Source: Galbitalea sp036271795
GTDB taxonomy: Bacteria; Actinomycetota; Actinomycetes; Actinomycetales; Microbacteriaceae
Direction: 5' to 3'
Assembly (NCBI GenBank): GCA_036271795.1
Contig: DATAZY010000047.1
Coordinates: 1-64,000 of the forward strand
Length of the DNA stretch: 64,000 nucleotides
The notes under the pieces are model-generated. The model had not been told where the DNA came from, made no database searches, and saw only the letters and a list, made by a program, of their open reading frames with translations. The translations under genes were made by a program, and so were the position numbers. Below are positions 57,516 to 64,000 of the stretch, one piece after another (the first letter of the stretch is position 1; each line of letters begins with the position of its first letter).

Positions 57516-60391
57516 ATTCGCGGCCGAACCAATCGCGCGCGACCAAACTCCTTTTCGGGCGTCGCGGCCCAGAGCGTCCGTTCCCCTGCCGCGAACGGCG
57601 GCGGGAGGTCGCGTGATCGGGTCAGGGTACGAAACTCCGCGAGTGAGACGCCGTCGAAGAGAACGGTCGACTCTCGCTGCAAAGAACCGAAGACGGCCCA
57701 CTGCGATTGCCACCCATCCGGGTCGGCAATCACGATGGGCGGCTGCCCACCGCGGGAGACCGTGAGTTCGCCGGGGGAATCGCGGAACCCAACCGGTGCA
57801 AGCACCACAACCCTCCGGTCGGGTGCCAGTACGCGAAGAGTGGATGCGAATCGCTCCGGGTGCGACGACACCCCGACTATCGGTGCCGAAGTCGGATCGA
57901 TCTCCATCACGCGCGGACCCGCAGTCGGGGGCGGGACGGCCGGGGCGACTGCCACCTGAATCCGGCGCCCAAGCAGGTGCCCTGCTCCCGGCGGCAAGTT
58001 CTGTACGAAAGTGGCGGACTCACCCCCGGCCAGTACATATTCCGTCCGATTAGGCATCCGAAGGACCAGGGTGCCGCCACACAGCGCCGAGAGCGAATGC
58101 ATCGCACCCGCTACCCGCTGAGCGGTGAGAACGCACCAGGTGCCCGCCGCCGGCCCTTCACGCAGTGCTCGGGTCGCCAGGTCGATGAGTGCCGATTGGT
58201 AGCCGTCCGGGCATGCGGAGATGATCGCATCGAGGTCGTCGAACAGCAGCACTCGGGGCGCGTGGCCGCCGCCAGTCACTACCTCGGCCAGCGCATCCCA
58301 CACGCACGGGAGGGAACTGCTTACCCGTACCACCTCGATAGACGATGCAGCGGCGGCAAGTGCCGCGAGAACGCCCGACTTCCCCGATCCGGCCGTCCCG
58401 ACGACGAGCAGCGAACCGTGCTCGCGTGGACGGTAACGCGCCGGCCGCTGCGCCTGATCGTCGGGAAGGTCGGCGAGGGCGAATGTGATTCCATCATCCG
58501 AATCACTCGAATCTAACTCGCGCGCACCCAACTCGCGCGCACCTAACTCAGTCAGGGTGATGTGACTGTCCAACGGTGGCAGCCACGGAGCGCGGGGACG
58601 CGGGGAATCCGCCCACCGTTCAACCACTCCAGCGACATCATCGGACGAGCACCTCGCAACCTGGAATGGCACGGGCAATCCCCCGGCGAGACTCAGAAGG
58701 GCGCGACCCCGCGGTCGTGCGGGCAATTCTGCCGCCGCCGATGTCCCGATCACCGCGGTGCTGTCGGCAGCGCTCGTCACGCGAAGCGAGACTCGCATCG
58801 GGCAGTTGGCAAGGATGCCATCCCGGACGACTCCGGTTGGGCGCTGGGTGCACAGCACCAGATGCACACCGAGCGAGCGACCGCGAGCGGCGATATCGGC
58901 GAACAGTGCGTGCAGGGACGGGAAGGACTCGAGCAGAGCGGCATATTCATCGACGACCACGACAAGGCGGGGGAACGGCGGTGATGCGGTCTGGTCGACC
59001 GAGCGAAGCGCATGTGCTGCAAGCAGGCGCTCGCGGTATCGAAGCTCAGCGCCAAGGCTCGCGAGCGCACGCAGCGGCTGTTCGGCATCCAGATCGGTGA
59101 GAAGACCGACCGAGTGCGGTAGATCGAGCAACGAGCCGAAGGATGCGCCGCCCTTGAAGTCGACAAACAGGAACGTGACGACGCTTGGCGCTCGCCGGGC
59201 CGCGATGCCGAGAACCCAACTGAGCAGCAGTTCGCTCTTGCCGCTCCCGGTGGTTCCACCCACGACCGCATGCGGTCCGTCCGCTACGAGGTCGAGCGAA
59301 ACCGGACCGTCGAACCCGATCCCCACGACCGCTGCCAGCCCAGTCAACTCCGCGGCTCGGTCGTCCGAGGCATCCTGAATCTCACCGAAGCCCACGCGGT
59401 CTGGCATGGCTGAGCCGACGAGCTGACGAACGCCGAGTCGCTCCGCGAGCCCCGCGAGCGCGGCCGCGCCAACGGCAGCTTCCGCCGCTCCGAGGAATTC
59501 CGCCTGGATGATTACCCCGTCGCGGAGCACGGTGCCATCGGCGCGCAGCTCAAGCGCGACATCGACCTCTCGCGGGAGCGCCGTGACCGATGCCGCCGTG
59601 ACAACATCCACGGACCGACCCGACGAAGTGAACCGTACTGCGCTCGAATTACTTGAGTTCAGTACGCGGTGCGGCAGCAGACCCAGCCAGGATGCTGCGG
59701 AATCGACCGGGATCGTGAGCGACCAATCTGTGGGCGACAGCGTCGCGGCGAGCTGCAGGATCACTGCTCGAGCGGCCGCCTCGACGGGCACCGGTCGCCC
59801 GGCGATGCCGATTCCAGATTCCACGGTGCCGAGGATTGGCGCATCGTGCAGCGTGCCCGCTCGGTCCCGCAGGTTTGCGAGCGTCGCCTCGACCGATGGG
59901 TCGGGCGTTCGCGGCTGCCCCAGCGATGCCGGGTGCCGGTCGACTGCGCCGTTGTACCCGACTGCGCTTGAGACTGCGCCGATTCCCAGCCGAATCACGA
60001 CATCTCGCGCCGGGTCGCCGCGCCAGTGTCGCGCAATTTTCTCCGGGGCTTCGAGGAGCTCGCGAAGACTCGGCAACTCACCCCCGGCCAGCCGGCGCTC
60101 GGCGGTGTGCGCATCCTCGATCGCCGCGTCGACCCGGATTGCGTCCGCTGTGAACCTCGCGGTCTCGCGTCGGCTCGCCCGACGACGGGAGAGGGCTGCG
60201 TCCGCGGTTGACGCCACACCAACCACGGGACCGAGGGCGGCAAAAACCAGGGTGTACGCCGAGCGGGTGACGGCAAACAGGACGAACGACACCACAAGCG
60301 GCGCGATGGTTGCCACGAGCGGGAACCGGCGGGGAGGCGGCAATTCCGGCGGGCGTGGCGCCTCGATCGTTGGCGTGGTCTGCGCGATCAT
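57512..60391 (-). CDS. FtsK/SpoIIIE-type ATPase (EccC-like)
   Basis: 959 residues from the ATG at 60391 (a GTG at 60403 is in frame). Two hydrophobic helices near residues 25-65 are followed by a region of about 250 residues, then an FtsK/SpoIIIE motor: Walker A 'VGGTTGSGKSELLLSW' and Walker B 'RLVVVVDEYAALLE'. A second ATPase domain has 'VVGTAGSGKSGVLAALA' and 'RVLLFDDLDAII'. A third C-terminal region lacks a P-loop. This is the EccC architecture of type VII secretion, but no WXG100, EccB, EccD or mycosin gene is in view. A 15-bp repeat gives 'ELGARELGARELDSSDSDD' in the linker. Last gene of the DUF58 operon. Confidence 0.86.
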   Translation of the reverse strand: MIAQTTPTIEAPRPPELPPPRRFPLVATIAPLVVSFVLFAVTRSAYTLVFAALGPVVGVASTADAALSRRRASRRETARFTADAIRVDAAIEDAHTAERRLAGGELPSLRELLEAPEKIARHWRGDPARDVVIRLGIGAVSSAVGYNGAVDRHPASLGQPRTPDPSVEATLANLRDRAGTLHDAPILGTVESGIGIAGRPVPVEAAARAVILQLAATLSPTDWSLTIPVDSAASWLGLLPHRVLNSSNSSAVRFTSSGRSVDVVTAASVTALPREVDVALELRADGTVLRDGVIIQAEFLGAAEAAVGAAALAGLAERLGVRQLVGSAMPDRVGFGEIQDASDDRAAELTGLAAVVGIGFDGPVSLDLVADGPHAVVGGTTGSGKSELLLSWVLGIAARRAPSVVTFLFVDFKGGASFGSLLDLPHSVGLLTDLDAEQPLRALASLGAELRYRERLLAAHALRSVDQTASPPFPRLVVVVDEYAALLESFPSLHALFADIAARGRSLGVHLVLCTQRPTGVVRDGILANCPMRVSLRVTSAADSTAVIGTSAAAELPARPRGRALLSLAGGLPVPFQVARCSSDDVAGVVERWADSPRPRAPWLPPLDSHITLTELGARELGARELDSSDSDDGITFALADLPDDQAQRPARYRPREHGSLLVVGTAGSGKSGVLAALAAAASSIEVVRVSSSLPCVWDALAEVVTGGGHAPRVLLFDDLDAIISACPDGYQSALIDLATRALREGPAAGTWCVLTAQRVAGAMHSLSALCGGTLVLRMPNRTEYVLAGGESATFVQNLPPGAGHLLGRRIQVAVAPAVPPPTAGPRVMEIDPTSAPIVGVSSHPERFASTLRVLAPDRRVVVLAPVGFRDSPGELTVSRGGQPPIVIADPDGWQSQWAVFGSLQRESTVLFDGVSLAEFRTLTRSRDLPPPFAAGERTLWAATPEKEFGRARLVRPRI

Positions 60392-60461
60392 GCCAACACC
60401 CAATCACGCTCGGGCGGCCGCTCGCGCGAGCTGCCCACAGCCCGAGGTGTGGCCCAGTGAC

Positions 60462-61433
60462 TCAGCTGACGACGAAGAACTGCTCGCCGATATCGACGCG
60501 TGTGCCACGAACAATCCGGTAGCGCTTACCCGCGACCAGTCTGCGAGGCGAGGACTCGGGTTCACGTACCGTCGACCCGTTCCCGGAGAAGCGATCGCTC
60601 ACCCAGAATGAACCCGCGTCCTGGCCAAACTCGAGGTGCGTCTTCGAGACGGACTTACCCGGGTCGGTGATGCTCACCAGCTGATCGAAGTACTCCGACG
60701 GTTGCGGCGTTGGATTTCGGCCCAGCAGGCCACTGCCGAACACGGTCACGCTCTCGCCCGTGCTGAACTGCAGCACGAAGCGCTGCCCGGTCTCGCGGCG
60801 GTGCACAATGAGCGTCTGCTCGAGCTCGTCGGAGTCGCTGAAGACTTTCGACCCGCGGTCGCCCCAGGGGAAGGGATCGCGGCGCACGGGTGCCAGTTTC
60901 CGCTCCGGAAGGACTTCGGCGGCGCGCAGATCGTCTCCCAATTGATCAACGGCGAGTTGATCGTCCGAGAGTTGGTCGTCGGCGAGTTGCTCCTCCGCGA
61001 GTACGGCCGGCGGGAGGTCCTGTTCGACATCGGCCGAGGGTTCTGCGACGTCGGATTCTGCGACGACGGGTTCTGGAATGTCGGATTCTGGGATATCGGG
61101 TTCCTGAATGTCGCGTTCCTGAATGTCGCGTTCCCGAATGGCGGTTTGGCGAATGAACGGGATCTCGGTCTCCAGCTCCGGTAGCGCGCGGCGGACGACC
61201 GGCTGGATAATGGCGGTGTCGCGGGGAGACGCGACGACGATGCGGATCTCATCGCCGTCCGCTCGCTCCGACCCGGCGTCCGGCTGAGCGTCGGTTCCGG
61301 ACAGGGCTGGTTCCACCGGCATCCCGCTGTCCGGGTGGAGGGTCCTCGCGGTGCGCGTGCCAACCGCTCGGCCGCACTCACCGCAAAATAGCGCGCCGTG
61401 CGGAAGTTCGGTTCCGCAGACCTCACAGTTCAC
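60462..61433 (-). CDS. Zinc-ribbon protein with C-terminal FHA domain
   Basis: About 323 residues from the GTG at 61433, with a strong GGGAGGGG site; the start overlaps the transglutaminase-like gene by 11 nt. Residues 2-22 are a zinc ribbon ('CEVCGTELPHGALFCGECG'). The central ~120 residues are acidic and repetitive, first 'IRERDIQERDIQEPDIPESD', then 'EEQLADDQLSDDQLAVDQL'. The C-terminal FHA domain (about 230-323) has 'LLGRNP', 'SVSKTHLEF' and 'SGNGSTV', the phosphothreonine-binding residues. It may recruit phosphorylated partners of the neighbouring ATPase or transglutaminase-like protein. Confidence 0.86.
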   Translation of the reverse strand: MNCEVCGTELPHGALFCGECGRAVGTRTARTLHPDSGMPVEPALSGTDAQPDAGSERADGDEIRIVVASPRDTAIIQPVVRRALPELETEIPFIRQTAIRERDIQERDIQEPDIPESDIPEPVVAESDVAEPSADVEQDLPPAVLAEEQLADDQLSDDQLAVDQLGDDLRAAEVLPERKLAPVRRDPFPWGDRGSKVFSDSDELEQTLIVHRRETGQRFVLQFSTGESVTVFGSGLLGRNPTPQPSEYFDQLVSITDPGKSVSKTHLEFGQDAGSFWVSDRFSGNGSTVREPESSPRRLVAGKRYRIVRGTRVDIGEQFFVVS

Positions 61434-63768
61434 GACGAACCCCTCCCCTCTTGAACAGACTGCTGACACTAACACCCGAGCCGGGGCCGCTCCGCAGTGA
61501 GCGAAGCGAGATTCGCGCCGTCAACCGCTGCCAGCGCGTCCGCCCCGCGTCGAGGGCCACGGTCAACTCGTTCACGGAGCGCCACACCAGCTCCGCTTCT
61601 GACTGATCCGGATCTCCCGGCCCAAAAGTCGCGCGATCGGCTACGGCCGCGAGAACGGCGGTCCTGGACCCGCCAACCGTTATCGCGACCTCACTCCTGG
61701 TGGCTGCCAGAGGGGGCTCGATGCCGTGATCGAGCACGCTGTCCTCGAACTCCTGCCAGCCCCCGCTGATCTGCGCGAGCGGCGTCGGCGCACGGCGACG
61801 AATCCTGCGGCGTCGCGACTTGGCAATCAGGATGACGATGAATGGCGACAGCAGAATCGCGAGCACCAGAACAGACCAGCCGGTCGCTTCGAGCACCGCG
61901 AGTAGTCCGAGGAGAAACGCGTTGGGCGGAGGAGTCGAGTGCTGCTGCGTGTCCGGGACCGGCTGCGGATCGGTCGGGTTCAGCAGCGTCGCGGGCGGCG
62001 GTACAACCGTCTCCGGCTGTGCCACCTGGTTCGGATCCTTCGGCGGAACCACCGGAATCGGGCGGACCTTCGGGTTCGGATCGACGGTGACCCAGCCCTG
62101 CTGAGCGGTGTCGACCTCAATCCAGGCCGCGACGTCCTTACCACGAATTTCCGCAGTGCCCGGGCCCGTGGTTTCGGGAACGAAGCCCATGACCACTCTC
62201 GCCGGGAATCCGAGTTCTCGCGCCATCAGGGCGGCGGTCACCGAGTACTGCTCGCCGTCGCCGATCATGCGCGTGTCCGTCAGCAATTCATTGATTCTGT
62301 CGAGCGCATGGCCGGACCTGCTGGCCGGTTCCGTGCCGATGCCGTGACTGACATAGCCATTGGTCTTGAGGGCATTGATCATTGCGACGAGCTTGGCACC
62401 CGGCGTGGTGGCCTTTCCGACGTATGAGTTGAGCGTCGTGCTGAGTTCCGCCGGGAGGGTGTTGACCGGCGGAACTGTTGCCGAGCCCGGAGTCATCGAC
62501 ATCAGGCTGGTGAGTGAGGGCTGCTTCGGCACGACGACGTCGAGGGTGTAGCTGTCCCCCGCCACGAGCTTGCCGACGTCGACTGCGGTACCTGAGGTGT
62601 TGTTGTAGAAGAAGTCGTCCCGGAGCGCGGCAGCGTTGGGTCCGGAGAACGCGACCTTCTTGAATGTGCCGACAGTGGGCAGCCACACGCCGGAATAGTT
62701 CTGGTCGGTGATCGTGATCTGGGCGGGTGTGCCGGATGCCCCAGTCTGCTCGAGCTCAAACGGCACACGACTGAACGCTCCGGAGGCGGGATCCACGGCC
62801 GCGCTGCCGACGGTGTACACGACGCCGTCGTAGCTGTCGAGCGTCGCGATACGAATTCGCGATCCGCTCGGGAGCCCGCTCGCGGTCAGCAGCACGTCAT
62901 CGGTCTTCGGCTTCTGCCAGTAGGTCCGGAATCCGGATAGCGGGCTCGCGTAGTTCCTCGGTTCGAACGGTTGGGCCGTCGCGGTCCTGAGGACAACGCG
63001 CGTTCCAACGGGCGGCAGGCCTGCCGCGGCGGCAACTGCGGTTCCCGTCGCGAGGGCGAGGATCAGGACGGCGGCGAAAAACGTGCGGAGCCCTACGAAC
63101 CGGGTGTCCGCTCGCATTTCCGTCGGCGCATCCGCCCCGGATCGTGTCTGGCTGGCGAGGAGGCCGATGGCGACCCTGCGCTGGTACCACCGGCGCCAGA
63201 CGATCCACAGCAAGAGGAACGCCAGAAGTCCGAGCGAGGCCTGGATGGGCAGTACCGGGTTCTCTGATCCGAACAGCGTCGCGGTGAGAAACAGGATGCC
63301 TGGGCCGGTGACCGCGACGTCCCCGTATTTTGCGCGAATCGCGATCGTGAGCGACAGCACCGTGAGCACGAGGACGAGTGTGAAGAACGGCACGAGCAGC
63401 GCCTGGTAGCCGCCAACGGGCAACGAAATCGTGAGGAGCTGTTTCCAGCCGAGCGCAACGCCTGCGAAGAGATCGACCAGCCCGCTGGCCGATGGGAAGA
63501 GCCCGGCGATCGCCTCGCTCGGCACCGCCAGTGGAACACCGAACGCCAGGAACGCGACCACTGTCCCGCCCATCATGATCGGTGCGGACCAGTGGAAGTA
63601 GGCCCCGAGAATCGCCAGCAGGGAACCGATCACCGTTGTCAGGGCCACCATCAGGATGAGCGCACCGCTGTGGTAGATCGGCCACAGCGCGATGGACGCA
63701 ATCGCGGTCGCGATCCACAGCATGACCGTGTTGGTGACGACGAAACCGGTCGCCGGACGACCCTTCAC
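61423..63768 (-). CDS. Transglutaminase-fold membrane protein without catalytic Cys/His
   Basis: 781 residues, DUF3488/transglutaminase-like architecture: about seven N-terminal helices, an extracytoplasmic transglutaminase fold, one C-terminal helix (near residue 625) and a basic cytoplasmic tail. In active members the core reads G-D-C-E-Q and later H-A-W; here it reads 'GDGEQYSVTAAL' and 'DVAAWIEVD', so both the nucleophilic Cys and the His are replaced, while the Asp of 'VTVDPNP' remains. It is probably non-catalytic, perhaps a binding or assembly factor. GTG start; its first base is the last base of the DUF58 stop (TAGTG). Confidence 0.9.
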   Translation of the reverse strand: MKGRPATGFVVTNTVMLWIATAIASIALWPIYHSGALILMVALTTVIGSLLAILGAYFHWSAPIMMGGTVVAFLAFGVPLAVPSEAIAGLFPSASGLVDLFAGVALGWKQLLTISLPVGGYQALLVPFFTLVLVLTVLSLTIAIRAKYGDVAVTGPGILFLTATLFGSENPVLPIQASLGLLAFLLLWIVWRRWYQRRVAIGLLASQTRSGADAPTEMRADTRFVGLRTFFAAVLILALATGTAVAAAAGLPPVGTRVVLRTATAQPFEPRNYASPLSGFRTYWQKPKTDDVLLTASGLPSGSRIRIATLDSYDGVVYTVGSAAVDPASGAFSRVPFELEQTGASGTPAQITITDQNYSGVWLPTVGTFKKVAFSGPNAAALRDDFFYNNTSGTAVDVGKLVAGDSYTLDVVVPKQPSLTSLMSMTPGSATVPPVNTLPAELSTTLNSYVGKATTPGAKLVAMINALKTNGYVSHGIGTEPASRSGHALDRINELLTDTRMIGDGEQYSVTAALMARELGFPARVVMGFVPETTGPGTAEIRGKDVAAWIEVDTAQQGWVTVDPNPKVRPIPVVPPKDPNQVAQPETVVPPPATLLNPTDPQPVPDTQQHSTPPPNAFLLGLLAVLEATGWSVLVLAILLSPFIVILIAKSRRRRIRRRAPTPLAQISGGWQEFEDSVLDHGIEPPLAATRSEVAITVGGSRTAVLAAVADRATFGPGDPDQSEAELVWRSVNELTVALDAGRTRWQRLTARISLRSLRSGPGSGVSVSSLFKRGGVRREL

Positions 63769-64000
63769 TATGCCGCCGCCGATCGGGCGAGTGAGCGCTG
63801 CAGGTCTTCGAGGTAGCCGATTGTGAGCACGCTCAGCCCGGCGACCCTGCGCAGCCCCGGGATGCTGTCCGGATCGCAGACGATCGCGACGACTTCAACG
63901 CCTACCGGGAACTTCGTGGACGCGGACCGCAGCTCCGACGGCGTTGCGCCGGAACCGCAGACCAGGAAGGCGACGGAGATGCCGGCGATCTGCTCCGCCG
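63768..64000 (-). CDS. DUF58 domain protein, N-terminus beyond window
   Basis: Only the last 76 residues are in view, read by hand: '...EQIAGISVAFLVCGSGATP' and 'VVAIVCDPDSIPGLRRVAGL', ending 'LTIGYLEDLQRSLARSAAA'. This matches the C-terminal von-Willebrand-like end of DUF58 proteins, which usually sit beside a MoxR ATPase gene. The stop TAG overlaps the next start by one base. The upstream MoxR gene would lie beyond the right edge. Confidence 0.75.
   Translation of the reverse strand, partial: AEQIAGISVAFLVCGSGATPSELRSASTKFPVGVEVVAIVCDPDSIPGLRRVAGLSVLTIGYLEDLQRSLARSAAA

Noticed and set aside
56331..57713. 460-codon minus-strand frame over ald
   Set aside because: Shadow of ald and of the 3' end of the FtsK-like gene; no domain.

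Overview
The window is high-GC DNA from an actinobacterium, most likely a member of the Microbacteriaceae (Micrococcales). The basis is the gene families (DUF2510 proteins, Ada-AlkA fusion, maltokinase, actinobacterial NusA and YlxR, Stealth protein), frequent GTG starts, and many genes with no Shine-Dalgarno site whose TAnnnT -10 box lies 6-8 nt before the start codon (leaderless mRNAs). The genus cannot be fixed from the sequence. I see no rRNA, tRNA, prophage, insertion sequence or CRISPR array. This is mostly core chromosome with small accessory insertions.

Layout. 1-13 kb: a membrane protein (cut by the left edge), a degenerate quinone-oxidoreductase relative, an FAD-linked oxidase, an Ada-AlkA repair protein, a YihY transporter-like protein, small proteins, aspartase, a PiT phosphate transporter and two DUF2510 membrane paralogues. 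13-24 kb: aminodeoxychorismate lyase, maltokinase, a DksA-like zinc protein, a phosphodiesterase, a Stealth phosphotransferase with a SNF2 helicase, and an M20 peptidase. 24-34 kb: a GDSL hydrolase, a deoC-ALDH-short ALDH operon, a ROK kinase, an MFS transporter, and a ribF-truB operon headed by a TetR gene. 34-41 kb: an MFS exporter divergent from that TetR gene, ketopantoate reductase, a uridine-kinase-like protein and MutY sharing a 22-bp divergent promoter, a DoxX-like protein and an RNB ribonuclease. 40.5-56.3 kb: the translation and isoprenoid core (rbfA, infB, ylxR, nusA, proS, ispG, rseP, dxr), an FKBP lipoprotein, OsmC, gabT and an asparaginase. 56.4-64 kb: ald, then a DUF58 / transglutaminase-fold / zinc-ribbon-FHA / FtsK-type ATPase operon cut by the right edge.

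The most unusual part is the 1-kb nusA-infB interval (44.0-45.07 kb). In place of a tight nusA-ylxR-infB operon it holds a 164-bp element present twice, with GNRA-capped hairpins and a terminator-like end; four copies of a GC-rich hairpin repeat, one forming an intrinsic terminator right after nusA; and a ylxR gene whose first codons are frameshifted next to one of those repeats. The infB Shine-Dalgarno site is partly inside an 11-bp hairpin, and a 94-bp inverted repeat separates infB from rbfA.

Other themes: short in-frame tandem repeats in at least six proteins; two probable pseudoenzymes kept in intact operons (a short aldehyde dehydrogenase without cysteine, and a transglutaminase-fold protein lacking the catalytic Cys and His); and about twenty leaderless promoters.
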